From positions 186,001 to 250,000 of the forward strand of contig NZ_JAMJWG010000013.1 in NCBI RefSeq assembly GCF_024435355.1: a DNA stretch of 64,000 bases, written 5' to 3'. Below, in pieces: positions 53,009 through 61,640 of the stretch; position 1 is the first letter of the stretch, and each line of letters starts with the position of its first letter. The position numbers and the translations under genes are program-made. The notes below the pieces were generated by a model. That model made no database searches. It saw nothing but the letters and a program-made list of their open reading frames with translations, and was not told the DNA's origin. Origin of the DNA: Streptomyces odontomachi (lineage in GTDB: Bacteria; Actinomycetota; Actinomycetes; Streptomycetales; Streptomycetaceae).

Positions 53009-53770
53009 TCAGGCTCTGATGACCTGGGGTCCTTGGAGCGAGTAGCGATGGGCTTCGGGAGCGGGCAGCAACTGGCTGGTGACGATCGCCTCAAGATCGC
53101 TGACCTGCGCGAACCGGCAGAAGCTGACCGCGCCGAACTTGGTGTGCACCCCGGCGAACACGGTGCGCCGCGCGGCCCGCATCGCCTGCGCCTTCACCTC
53201 GCTCACCGCGGGATCGGGCGTGGTCAGGCCGTGCTCGCGGGAGATGCCGTTGGCACCGATGTAGGCCAGGTCGATGACGAAGCCGGCGAGCATCTTCGTC
53301 GTCCAGTGGTCGACGGTGGCGAGCGTGCCGGGGCGCACCCGGCCGCCGAGCAGCAGCACGGTGGTGTCGGGGACCTCGGCGAGCGCGCCGGCGGTGGCCA
53401 GCGAGGCGGTGACCACGGTCAGCGGCCGGTCCCGGGGCAGCGCCTGTGCGATCAGCTGCGGGGTGAAGCCCTCGTCGACGAAGACGGTCTCGGCGTCACC
53501 GAGCAGCTCCGCGGCGGCCGCGGCGACGCGGCGCTTCTCGGGGACGTGCATGGTGGTGCGAAAGGCGAGCGTCGTCTCGAACCCGGCGCTCTCCACGGGG
53601 TACGCCCCGCCGTGCGTACGACGGATCAGGCCGTGGTCCTCCAGGGCGCGCAGGTCGCGGCGTACGGTCTCCTTGGCGACGCCCAGCTCGGCGGCGAGCG
53701 CGTTGACATCGACGGAGCCGGCGCGCCGGGCGGCACGGACGATCTGCCGCTGTCGTTCCTCCGCGCTCAC
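53009..53770 (-). CDS. DeoR-family transcriptional regulator
   Basis: 253 aa. N-terminal helix-turn-helix with the DeoR signature AAELGVAKETVRRDLRALEDHGLIRRTHGGA, then a sugar-phosphate effector domain with FVDEGFTPQLIAQAL and LAYIGANGIS. The GTG at 53770 is preferred (GAAGAGG 8 bases upstream) to GTG 53791. It sits upstream of the importer operon and likely represses it in response to a sugar or polyol phosphate. Confidence 0.92.
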   Translation of the reverse strand: MSAEERQRQIVRAARRAGSVDVNALAAELGVAKETVRRDLRALEDHGLIRRTHGGAYPVESAGFETTLAFRTTMHVPEKRRVAAAAAELLGDAETVFVDEGFTPQLIAQALPRDRPLTVVTASLATAGALAEVPDTTVLLLGGRVRPGTLATVDHWTTKMLAGFVIDLAYIGANGISREHGLTTPDPAVSEVKAQAMRAARRTVFAGVHTKFGAVSFCRFAQVSDLEAIVTSQLLPAPEAHRYSLQGPQVIRA

Positions 53771-54142
53771 TGCTGCCACCTCTTCCCTCACGCCGTCGTC
53801 CGGACCGATCCGGACCAGGCCGGACCGTGTCGGTCATCCCGGGGCAGCGGTCCGCGTCGCTGCCCGTTCGGGCTCCGGAGGCATTTCTACTGCGGGAGGA
53901 CGGCAGTGACCAGGTCTGTTGCCCGGTGGTCTGTGCCCGCCTTCGCCCGTTCACGTGAGACGGGGGGTCGGACGACCTGCCGGGGTGAGGGGGAAACGGG
54001 CAGCGCGATGCCCGTTCTCGGGGGTGCGAGCGCCCGTTTCCTGCCCGGGTGCGCCCGCACCACCGGTGGCAGCGGCAGCGGTGCGGGTGTGGTGCGGTTG
54101 CGGGAGGTGGCGTGACTCGGCCGGCGGCGTTGCCGGCGCGCG
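53771..54142. other. Spacer between the DeoR regulator and the uronate dehydrogenase gene
   Basis: 372 bases with no supported gene, repeat or operator. The ORFs crossing it are shadows of neighbouring frames. Confidence 0.5.
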
Positions 54143-54967
54143 TCAGTGCGGCCAGATGGGCGGCTTGGTGACGAACTGGCCGCCCAGGTACATCTCATCC
54201 GGATTCGTGGGGTCCAGCTCGCCGCGCTCGGCGAGCAGGTCGGCGGCGAACCGCTCGGAGTCGTCCTGGGGCTCGTAGCCCAGCGCGCGCGCCGAGCTGA
54301 GGTCCCACCACACGCGGGTGTTGGCCGACGAGCCGTAGATCACCGTGTGGCCGACGTCCTCGGCCGTGAGCGCGGCGTGGAAGAGCCGGGCGCCGTCGGC
54401 CGGGCTCATCCAGATCGACAGCATGCGCACGCTGGTGGGCTCGGGGAAGCAGGAGCCGATGCGCACCGAGACGGTTTCGATGCCGTGCTTGTCCCAGTAC
54501 ATCTGTGCCAGGTCCTCGCCGAAGCTCTTGGACAGGCCGTAATAGGTGTCAGGGCGGTGCGGGACGTCCACCGGGAGCAGCCGGTCGGCGGGCAGCGGGT
54601 AGTCGCCCGGTGGGAAGGGGTGGTAGCCCACGGCATGATTGGACGAGGCGAAGACGACGCGGCGCACCCCCGCCTCGCGGGCGGCCTCGTAGAGGTGGTA
54701 GGTGCCCTCGATGTTCGCCTTGAGGATCTTCTCGAACGTCGACTCCAGGGAGATGCCCGCGAGATGGATGATCGCGTCGACGCCGTCGACGGCCCGGCGC
54801 AGCGCCGCACGGTCGGCGAGGTCGGCGGTGATCGCCGCGGGCTCGTCCTCGAGTGGCGCCACGTCGAAGAGGCGCAGCTCGTAGCCGTAGCCGGGCAGCA
54901 GGCTGCGCATCTGGGTGCCGACGCCGCCGGCGGCGCCGGTGAGCAGGACGGTGCGGGGAGCGGGCAT
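54143..54967 (-). CDS. udh: NAD-dependent uronate dehydrogenase
   Basis: 274 aa short-chain reductase of the epimerase type. N-terminal LLTGAAGGVGTQMRSLL Rossmann motif, the catalytic Tyr-x3-Lys in YYGLSKSFGEDLA, and SSNHAVGYHPF and RIGSCFPEP, all typical of uronate dehydrogenases. It oxidises galacturonate or glucuronate to the aldarate lactone. ATG 54967 has GAGGAGAG upstream. Divergent from kdgD, which acts later in the same route. Confidence 0.88.
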   Translation of the reverse strand: MPAPRTVLLTGAAGGVGTQMRSLLPGYGYELRLFDVAPLEDEPAAITADLADRAALRRAVDGVDAIIHLAGISLESTFEKILKANIEGTYHLYEAAREAGVRRVVFASSNHAVGYHPFPPGDYPLPADRLLPVDVPHRPDTYYGLSKSFGEDLAQMYWDKHGIETVSVRIGSCFPEPTSVRMLSIWMSPADGARLFHAALTAEDVGHTVIYGSSANTRVWWDLSSARALGYEPQDDSERFAADLLAERGELDPTNPDEMYLGGQFVTKPPIWPH

Positions 54968-55039
54968 ACGACTCTCCTCGGGGCCGGGCCGATTGGGCGG
55001 TCTCATACACGTTCATGCACGGAATTCACAAGCGTGGAC

Positions 55040-55069
55040 AACTTAGAGATCGCTCGCGGGCTCCGTCAA
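55040..55069 (-). promoter_or_regulatory. Promoter of the uronate dehydrogenase gene
   Basis: Reading the minus strand, TTGACG (complement of 55064-55069), an 18-base spacer and TAAGTT (complement of 55040-55045). Good match to the principal sigma consensus. Confidence 0.7.
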
Positions 55070-55117
55070 GTAGCCCCCGGCCTGCGCACTTCTCCCTCCG
55101 CCGGGCAGATTCCGCGC

Positions 55118-55147
55118 TTGACCTTCGCTGGGCGCGGGCCTTAGCGT
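55118..55147 (+). promoter_or_regulatory. Promoter of kdgD
   Basis: TTGACC (55118-55123), a 17- to 18-base spacer, and TTAGCG/TAGCGT (55141-55147). The region to 55239 has several CGTGTA/CGTGCA-type words that could be an operator of an uronate-responsive regulator, but no clear palindrome. Confidence 0.65.
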
Positions 55148-55239
55148 GAGGTGTTCAGAAATATGGACGAGAATCAGAAACGTGCACAGCTTGCGCGTCA
55201 GGAGCGTGTACGACCCGTTCGCTAGCTCAGGGAGAGCCC

Positions 55240-56169
55240 GTGACGTCAGTCCCCCTCGCCGGCCGCCTCGACGGACTGCTGTTCTTCCCCGTCACCGCCT
55301 ACGGGCCCGATGGTTCGGTCAACCTCGCCGGCTACCGAGCCCATGTGCGGCGCGGCATCGAGGCCGGCGCGGCCGCCGTCTTCGCATGCTGCGGCACCGG
55401 GGAGTTCCACGCGCTCACCCCTGAGGAGTACCGGGACGCCGTCGCCGCCGCGGTGGCGGAGGCCGACGGCCGGGTGCCGGTGATCGCCGGTGCCGGCTAC
55501 GGCACCGCGCTGGCCGTGCGGTACGCGAAGCTCGCCGAGGAGGCCGGCGCCGACGGGCTGCTCGCCATGCCGCCGTACCTGGTCGTCGCCGGCCAGCAGG
55601 GCCTGCTGCGGCACTACCGCGAACTGGCCGCAGCCACCTCGCTCGACGTGATCGTCTACCAGCGCGACAACGCCGTCTTCACCCCCGAGACGGTGGTCGA
55701 ACTCGCCCGCACCGACGGCATCATCGGCCTCAAGGACGGCCTGGGCGACCTCGACCTCTTCCAGCGCATCGTCAGCGCCGTGCGCACCGAGGTGCCGGGC
55801 GAGTTCCTCTACTTCAACGGACTGCCCACCGCCGAGCAGACCAGCCTGGCCTACCGCGGCATCGGCGTGACCCTCTACTCGTCCGCCGTCTTCTGCTTCG
55901 CGCCGGAGATCGCCCTCGCCTTCCACAAGGCGCTCGTCTCCGGCGACGACACCACCGTCAACCGGCTGCTCGACGGCTTCTACCGGCCGCTGGTCGAACT
56001 CCGCGCGAAGGGCCGTGGATACGCGGTCTCGCTGGTCAAGGCGGGTGTGCGGCTGCGCGGTCTGGACGTCGGCGAGGTCCGGCCGCCGCTGCACGAGCCG
56101 GCCCCCGAGCACATCGAGGAGCTCGGCGCACTGATCGAAAGGGGCTACGCGCTGCTGTCCGACGGCTGA
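55240..56169 (+). CDS. kdgD: 5-Dehydro-4-deoxyglucarate dehydratase
   Basis: 309 aa member of the DHDPS/NAL superfamily. GLLFFPVTAYGPDGSVN at the N-terminus, the pyruvate-type Tyr in VIVYQRDNAVF, the Schiff-base lysine in GIIGLKDGLGDL, and FNGLPTAEQ. It dehydrates and decarboxylates 5-dehydro-4-deoxyglucarate to 2-oxoglutarate semialdehyde. Neighbouring udh forms the first aldarate. The aldarate dehydratase and semialdehyde dehydrogenase needed to complete the pathway are not in the window. Confidence 0.9.
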   Translation: MTSVPLAGRLDGLLFFPVTAYGPDGSVNLAGYRAHVRRGIEAGAAAVFACCGTGEFHALTPEEYRDAVAAAVAEADGRVPVIAGAGYGTALAVRYAKLAEEAGADGLLAMPPYLVVAGQQGLLRHYRELAAATSLDVIVYQRDNAVFTPETVVELARTDGIIGLKDGLGDLDLFQRIVSAVRTEVPGEFLYFNGLPTAEQTSLAYRGIGVTLYSSAVFCFAPEIALAFHKALVSGDDTTVNRLLDGFYRPLVELRAKGRGYAVSLVKAGVRLRGLDVGEVRPPLHEPAPEHIEELGALIERGYALLSDG

Positions 56170-56301
56170 CCGGCGGCCCAGCCCCGCCTCCCTCCCTCAC
56201 CCCTCGTCCCTCCCTCCCGTCCCCTGGCCGCGTGCCGCCGCCGCGCCCCCCCTCGCGCGGGCCGCAGCACCCGCGTCCCCTACTCCCGTTACGGAGCCGT
56301 G

Positions 56302-57474
56302 GTGAAGACCTCCGCGTTCGTCTACCCCTGGGACGTCGTCGGCGATCCGGACGCCGCCGGGCGGCTGGCCGCCCTCGGCGTGCCGCAGGTGACGCTTGCC
56401 GCCGCCTACCACTCCACCCGCGCCCTCACCCCGCGCCACCCCCGGCACCGCATCGTCACCGCCGAGTACGCGGCGGTGCTGTATCCGCCCGGCGCACCCT
56501 GGCGGGACCGCCGCCTGCGCCCGCACCCGGCCGGGGACTGGGCGCCCGGCGACGCCTACGGTGAGGCGGCCGCCGCGCTCGCCGCCGCCGGGCTCGAGGT
56601 GCACACCTGGGTGGTGCTCGCGCACAACTCCCGGCTGGGCGCCGAGCACCCGCAGACCTCCGTCGTCAACGCCTACGGCGACCGCTACCCCTGGGCCCCC
56701 TGCATCGCCCAGCCGGACACCCGCCGCTATCTGCTCGACCTGGCCGTGGAGGCGGCGGTGCGCCCGGGCGCGGCCGGCTGCGAACTGGAATCGCTCGGCT
56801 GGTACGGGCTGGCCCATCTACACGCGCACGACAAGATCGCCGGCGTGCCGCTCGGTGACGCCGGCCAGTACCTGATGTCGCTCTGCTTCTGCCCGTCCTG
56901 CCGCGCCGGGTACGCCGAGCACGGCCAGGACCCCGACGCCCTCGCGGCCGCCGTGCGCGACGCCCTCGCGCCCTTGTGGTGTGGCGCGGCGACCGACAGC
57001 GGCTGGGAGAGCGTGGCGAAGCTACTCGGCGAGGAGCGGGCCGCGGCGACGCGGGCGTGGCGGGACGGCACCGCCGCCTCGCTCCAGCGGGCCGCCGTCT
57101 CAGCGGTGCGGGCCGCGGCGCCGGACGGTTTCCAGGTCGTGCTGCACGCGGATCCCGTGACGTACCACTGCGGCGCCAACGCCGGGGTCGATCCCGCGGG
57201 GATCCTGGCCGTGGCCAACGGTGTGGTGGTGCCGTGCACCGGTGGCGCCGGCCTGCTCGCGCCCTTCGCGGCACACCGCGGCGAGCGTGGTGTGCTCGCC
57301 GCGAACTTCACCGTGGTCTCCGGCATGGGCGGCAGCCCCGCGACGCTGGCCACGGATGCGGCTTGCGCCGCGGAGCTCGGGGCCACCGAGCTTCGGCTGT
57401 ACCACGCCGGGTTGGCGTCCGACGCCGATCTGGTGACGGTGGGTGAGCAGTTGCGGCGGGTGGGCTGCCGTTGA
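56302..57474 (+). CDS. Conserved protein with CFCPSC motif, possible TIM-barrel glycoside-hydrolase-like
   Basis: 390 aa. Alternating beta/alpha pattern with a motif LCFCPSCRAGY (about residues 195-205), ELESLGWYGL, FQVVLHADPVTYHCGANAGVD and ELRLYHAGL at the end suggest a TIM barrel; the CFC-x2-C sequence resembles that in hypothetical glycosyl-hydrolase-like proteins (GHL6 type), but that is from memory. It follows kdgD by 132 bases and may handle uronides or pectin-type oligomers; the function is not established. GTG 56302 has CGGAG upstream; GTG 56299 is an alternative. Confidence 0.6.
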   Translation: MKTSAFVYPWDVVGDPDAAGRLAALGVPQVTLAAAYHSTRALTPRHPRHRIVTAEYAAVLYPPGAPWRDRRLRPHPAGDWAPGDAYGEAAAALAAAGLEVHTWVVLAHNSRLGAEHPQTSVVNAYGDRYPWAPCIAQPDTRRYLLDLAVEAAVRPGAAGCELESLGWYGLAHLHAHDKIAGVPLGDAGQYLMSLCFCPSCRAGYAEHGQDPDALAAAVRDALAPLWCGAATDSGWESVAKLLGEERAAATRAWRDGTAASLQRAAVSAVRAAAPDGFQVVLHADPVTYHCGANAGVDPAGILAVANGVVVPCTGGAGLLAPFAAHRGERGVLAANFTVVSGMGGSPATLATDAACAAELGATELRLYHAGLASDADLVTVGEQLRRVGCR

Positions 57475-57482
57475 GCCCGATT

Positions 57483-57645
57483 CCGGGGGCTGCGCCCCCG
57501 GGCCCCCCTTGTCGGCCCTGACGGCCTCGTCCTCAATCTCCCCCAGTGCCTCAAGGGCCTGGGAGGTACCCCCAGAGGGCTTGATTGCTGGCCCGGGCTC
57601 AAGCGCCGGACGGGCTTGATTGCCTCAAGCCGGACGAGTCGGTGG
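57483..57645. repeat. Composite repeat and terminator region with 38-bp repeat copy 4
   Basis: CCGGGGGC-TGC-GCCCCCGG (57483-57501) is a hairpin after the CFCPSC gene. The 38-bp repeat occupies 57538-57575 (starts CTCCCCCAGTGCC, ends CCCCCAG), embedded in a second unit: GGGCTTGATTGC occurs at 57577-57588 and 57612-57623, and TCAAGC/GCTTGA at 57599-57619 form a further hairpin. The 38-bp element looks inserted into an existing palindromic repeat. Confidence 0.8.
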
Positions 57646-57660
57646 TGACGCCGGCGTGGA

Positions 57661-58869
57661 TCACGTCACCGGCGCCTCCTCCGGTGTCACGGTGCGCGCC
57701 GGCCGCAGCAGGGCCGCCGCCACGAGCAGCCCCGACACGCCCAGCACCGGGAGCGTGAGACGGATGTCGACGAGCTCCACCAGAGCGGCACCCGCCGCGA
57801 GGCCCACCGCGTTCGGGGCGAACATCAAGGTGTTCGCGGTGGCAGCGGTGCGGCCCAGCAGCGCGTCCGGCGTGCTGCGTTGCACCGCGGTGAAGGCCGC
57901 GATCAGCGGGCACGGCAGTCCGAGCCCGCGCGCAAGGCTGCTGGCCAGCACCACGGCGTCGGACGGCACCGCGGTCGCCGCCATGCTCACCGCGGTCAGC
58001 GCGATGCCGTACGCAGCGAAGCGCCGCTCGCCCAGCCGGCGCAGCAGGGCGCCCGAGGCCACGCCCATCACCACGGAGCCGGCGCCCTGCACCGGGCCCA
58101 GCACTCCGGCGAACGTGGGCGGGCGGCCCAGGGCGTCGAGCACCGCGTAGAGCATGGAGCTGCTGATCGAGGCCAGCATCATGATCGCGCCGCCCGCGGT
58201 GACCAGCCGGCGCAACGCCGGCCGGCCCCACAGGTACCGGGCGCCCTCGACGCTCTGCGCCCACCAGCCGGCGGTGCGCGGCGCCGGCCGCTCCTCGCGC
58301 GCCCGCAGCAGCAGGCACAGGCCGGCGGCGCTGGCGAAGGTGACCGCGTCCAGCAGCGCCACGCACGGGCCGCCGTAGGCCGCGAGCAGCCCGGCGCCGG
58401 CCAGCGGCGCCACCAGCTTCATGCCCTCTCTGAGGGCCATCTGGAGGCCGTTGAAGTCGCCCAGCAGCTCCTCCCCGACGATGGTCGTGACCAGCGCGTT
58501 CTCCGCCCCGTCCTGGATCGCGGCGACCGCCCCGTACACCACCAGAACGGCGAAGAGGAGCCACAGCCGGGACGCGGAGTCGACCACGAGGAGGGACGTC
58601 AGCAGTCCGGCCATGCCGAGGTTGGTCCACACCAGTAGTGGTCTTCGCCGGGTGCGGTCGGCGAGGGTGCCCAGCACCGGTCCGGCGAGGCTGGGCGCCC
58701 ACACGGCGAACGTGCACAGGGCGGCGAGGCCGTTGGAGCCGGTCAGCTCCTTCACCCAGATGCCGCTCGCCAGGAACAGCGCCGACGTGCCGAACCCGGA
58801 CACCAGCAGGGTGCCCAGGTACAACCGTGCGTCGCGGTCCCGTAGAACTCTTCTCATCGAGCCTGTCAT
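57661..58869 (-). CDS. Major facilitator superfamily transporter
   Basis: 402 aa, twelve membrane segments. The loop 2-3 motif GTLADRTRRRPLLVWTNLG is the MFS signature, repeated in weaker form (SGALLRRLGERRF) in the second half. Related to macrolide- and drug-exporter types; substrate not predictable. It stands between the uronate genes and the next plus-strand gene. Confidence 0.88.
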   Translation of the reverse strand: MTGSMRRVLRDRDARLYLGTLLVSGFGTSALFLASGIWVKELTGSNGLAALCTFAVWAPSLAGPVLGTLADRTRRRPLLVWTNLGMAGLLTSLLVVDSASRLWLLFAVLVVYGAVAAIQDGAENALVTTIVGEELLGDFNGLQMALREGMKLVAPLAGAGLLAAYGGPCVALLDAVTFASAAGLCLLLRAREERPAPRTAGWWAQSVEGARYLWGRPALRRLVTAGGAIMMLASISSSMLYAVLDALGRPPTFAGVLGPVQGAGSVVMGVASGALLRRLGERRFAAYGIALTAVSMAATAVPSDAVVLASSLARGLGLPCPLIAAFTAVQRSTPDALLGRTAATANTLMFAPNAVGLAAGAALVELVDIRLTLPVLGVSGLLVAAALLRPARTVTPEEAPVT

Positions 58870-58990
58870 GCCTGGTCATCGTGGGTCTAAGGACCCCCTG
58901 TAGGGATCGGGCGGGTGCCGTATCCCGGGGGCTGCGCGCATCATCTGGTGCGCTCGCCGATGAGTTCTCGGCACGCCGGCGGTCCTTACT

Positions 58991-59087
58991 CGTACGCAGC
59001 CTTACCTGCGCCCACCCGTACGCAGCCGTACGCAGCCGTACGCACCCGTGCGCAGTCGTACGCAGTCGTACGCCAGCCGTGCGGAGG
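58991..59087 (+). repeat. 10-base tandem repeat upstream of the mycothiol-type gene
   Basis: One copy of CGTACGCAGC at 58991, then seven near-identical copies in tandem from 59017 to 59087 (variants CGTACGCACC, CGTGCGCAGT, CGTACGCAGT, one 11-base unit). They end 48 bases before the start codon at 59136. The 10-base period matches a helical turn, so this could be an array of protein sites. Confidence 0.8.
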
Positions 59088-59135
59088 TGTCCGCAGTCGT
59101 GCCGACACGCCGCACATCCAAGGAGGAGCACCACC

Positions 59136-59789
59136 ATGACCGATGACAGGACTGCCGCAGCCGAGACCACCGATGCGAGCGGCGCGGTGCCGGCGGAGCC
59201 GGCGCCCGCCGTCGACCTGCGGCCGCAGGCACGGCTGGTGGCCCGGCTCGCGGAGCGCGTCACCGATGAGCAGCTGTCCGCGCGCACCCCGTGCCCCGAG
59301 ATGCCGGTGGACACCCTGCTCGCGCACTTCACCGGCCTGGCCACCGCGTTCCGTGACGCCGCGCGCAAGGACTTCGGGCCCACCACGGACACCCCGCCCG
59401 AGGTCGCGGCGATGGAGCTGGCGCCCGAGTGGCGCAGCGCCCTGGCGAAGGTGCTCGGCGAGCTGGCCGACGCCTGGTGCGACCCCCGCGCCTGGCAGGG
59501 TGAGACACGGGCGGGTGGAGTCGCGATGCCGGGCCTGGTCACCGGTCTCGTCGTCGCCGACGAACTCGTGGTGCACGGCTGGGACCTGGCCCGTGCCACC
59601 GGCCAGGAGTACCTGCCCGACGACGCGGTCCTCCAGGCGGTGCACGGCTTTCTCGCCCGCGCCGCCGAGGACCCGGGGTTCGCCGGGCTGTTCGGCCCCG
59701 TGGTGCCCGTGCCCGACGACGCCCCGCTGCTCGACCGGGTCATCGGCCTCGCCGGCCGCGACCCGCACTGGGCGCCGCCGCGGGCGTGA
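59136..59789 (+). CDS. Mycothiol-dependent maleylpyruvate isomerase-type protein (TIGR03086 family)
   Basis: 217 aa. DinB-like four-helix bundle with metal ligands in DTLLAHFTGLATAF and LVVHGWDLARATG, the C-terminal TIGR03086 pattern FGPVVPVPDDAPLLDRVIGLAGRDP. AAGGAGG 9 bases before the ATG supports this start. Its role is unknown, but such proteins use mycothiol as cofactor or ligand. Confidence 0.9.
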   Translation: MTDDRTAAAETTDASGAVPAEPAPAVDLRPQARLVARLAERVTDEQLSARTPCPEMPVDTLLAHFTGLATAFRDAARKDFGPTTDTPPEVAAMELAPEWRSALAKVLGELADAWCDPRAWQGETRAGGVAMPGLVTGLVVADELVVHGWDLARATGQEYLPDDAVLQAVHGFLARAAEDPGFAGLFGPVVPVPDDAPLLDRVIGLAGRDPHWAPPRA

Positions 59790-59900
59790 CCGGGCGGGTG
59801 CCGTGCGGCCGTGCGGCCATGGGGGAGGGTGGCCCGTGCGGGCCGCGGCCCTGTCGGGCTACGGGAGCACGCCCGGTCAACGGCGGGGGACGGTGGCCGG

Positions 59901-59981
59901 CCAACGGGAGTCCGCCGTGGCCCAACGGGAGTCCGCGGTCGGCCAACGGGAGTCGGCGGTCGGCCCACGGGAGACGGCCGG
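59901..59981. repeat. 21-base tandem repeat in the ligase downstream spacer
   Basis: Units starting CCAACGGGAGTC begin at 59901, 59922 and 59943 in exact 21-base phase, and a diverged one follows at 59964. The period is a multiple of three but no gene is credible here; the plus-strand translation would repeat QRESAVG. Confidence 0.8.
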
Positions 59982-60068
59982 CAACGGGTGGACGGCCCGG
60001 GGCCGTTCGCGCGGTTCTCCGCGCTCCCTACGGACCCGGTGTACCGCAGCGAACCTCCGCGAGTCCGC

Positions 60069-61640
60069 TCAGCCGGCCGCCCCCGGCCCGTACTCCGCCA
60101 GCAGCCTCCGCTTGTCCGGCTTGCCGCTGGGGGCCACGGGCACCTCGGGGACCAGCGTGATCGTGGCGGGCACGCCGGCCTCGCCGAGCCGGTCGGCCAC
60201 CAGGGCGCGCAGGGCGCCGAGGTCGGGGGTGCGCCCCTGCGCCGCCACGACGAACGCGTGCGCGGCTTCGCCGGTGCGTTCGTCCGGGGCGCCCACGACA
60301 TGTGCGGTGTCCACATCGGGATGGTCGGCGAGCACCCGCTCCACCGGGCCCGTGTAGTACACGACCGCGTTCACGATCACCACCTCGCGGGAGCGCCCGG
60401 TCAGCCGCAGGAAGCCCTGCGCGTCCAGGTGTCCGAGATCGCGGGTGCGTACCCAGCCGTCGGCCGTCAGCACCTCACGGGTCTCCTGCTTGTCCTCCCA
60501 GTAGCGTGCCAGGGTCGCCGGGGTCCGCACCCAGATCTCACCGGTGGTCCCGGTCGGTACCTCGGCACCCTTGTCGTCCCGCACGCTGATGTGGACATGC
60601 GCCCAGGCGCGGCCGACCGAGTCGAGTACCGCGGCGCCGCGCTCGGCTATGTCGTCGCTGCTCAGCACGGTCAGCAGGCCGGCTTCGGTCTGCCCGTACC
60701 CGGTGTAGACCGCTCGCCCGAGGCGGGTCACGGCCTCGTGGAGCCGATGGGGGGTGAGCGGGGACCCGGCGACCTGGACGGCCCGCAGGCTGCTGGTGTC
60801 CACCGTCCGGTCGCGCAACTCGTCGAGTATCTGGTGCAGTCGGGGGACCGTCAGCAGCAGCGCGGTCGGCCGGTGGCTCTCGAGCACGTCGGGGAAGCGG
60901 AACGGTGCGGCGGGGATCACGGCGGTGCCGCCGCTCATCAAACAGAAGCCCAGGTGTTTGAACATCACGCCGCTCGTGAGCGTACCGAAGAGCAGAAAGC
61001 GTCCGTAGTCGGCGGCGAGCGCCCTGACCTGCGGCGTCCACCCGGCCGGCTGCCAGGCCCACTCCTGGGTGTACGAGCGGTAGGTGCGCTCGACGCCCTT
61101 GGGGGTGCCGGTGCTGCCGCTGGTGAGCGTGATCAGGGCGATGTCGTCGGGCCGACCGCGGGCCACCAGGGCAGCAGGGTCCGCCCGGTACGAGCCGGGC
61201 GCGGGGGTGGTGGAGAGGAGGTCGACGCGGGTGCGGAGCAGCGGGAGGTCGCCGGCCGCCTTGACCAGGTCGCTGTCGTCGTCGGACGCGGCATCGGTGA
61301 GCACCGCATCCACCCCGGAGGCCAGTACGTGGGCGAGCTGCCCCGGGGTGAGGCCCGGGCGCAGGCCGATCACCCGGCACCCCAGCAGATGGGCCGCGAT
61401 CTGGAGGGCGAAGCCCTCGGGGGTGACGCCGGTGCGCAGGGCGAGGGTCCGGCCGGGTCCGAGAGCGGCGGCCCGCAGCCCGTGCACGCCCGCCGCTATC
61501 AGGTCCAGTACGGCGGCGCGTGTCACCTGCCGCCCCTCGCACTCGAAGGCGGCTGTCTCCGGTGCGGCGCTCAGCGCCGCGATGAGCGCCGAGGGGAAGA
61601 CCGGTCGGGGTTCGCCGGGCGCACGGCCGTCGTTGTCCAC
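60069..61640 (-). CDS. AMP-dependent acyl-CoA/acid ligase (ANL superfamily)
   Basis: 523 aa. ANL motifs in order: LITLTSGSTGTPKGVERTY (P-loop), VYTGYGQTEAGLL, GWVRTRDLGHLDAQGFLRLTGRSREVVI, and the catalytic lysine region in VPVAPSGKPDKRRLLAEY. It activates a carboxylic acid as an acyl adenylate, probably to CoA or a carrier protein; substrate unknown. GTG start. Divergent from the flavin gene with a 359-base regulatory gap, and probably part of the same cluster. Confidence 0.9.
   Translation of the reverse strand: MDNDGRAPGEPRPVFPSALIAALSAAPETAAFECEGRQVTRAAVLDLIAAGVHGLRAAALGPGRTLALRTGVTPEGFALQIAAHLLGCRVIGLRPGLTPGQLAHVLASGVDAVLTDAASDDDSDLVKAAGDLPLLRTRVDLLSTTPAPGSYRADPAALVARGRPDDIALITLTSGSTGTPKGVERTYRSYTQEWAWQPAGWTPQVRALAADYGRFLLFGTLTSGVMFKHLGFCLMSGGTAVIPAAPFRFPDVLESHRPTALLLTVPRLHQILDELRDRTVDTSSLRAVQVAGSPLTPHRLHEAVTRLGRAVYTGYGQTEAGLLTVLSSDDIAERGAAVLDSVGRAWAHVHISVRDDKGAEVPTGTTGEIWVRTPATLARYWEDKQETREVLTADGWVRTRDLGHLDAQGFLRLTGRSREVVIVNAVVYYTGPVERVLADHPDVDTAHVVGAPDERTGEAAHAFVVAAQGRTPDLGALRALVADRLGEAGVPATITLVPEVPVAPSGKPDKRRLLAEYGPGAAG

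Noticed and set aside
58991..59087. CRISPR-like array
   Set aside because: The units are 10 bases without unique spacers; a simple tandem repeat.
57599..60316. 905-codon minus-strand ORF across the MFS and mycothiol-type genes
   Set aside because: It crosses recognised genes in other frames and terminates no conserved domain; typical high-GC artefact.
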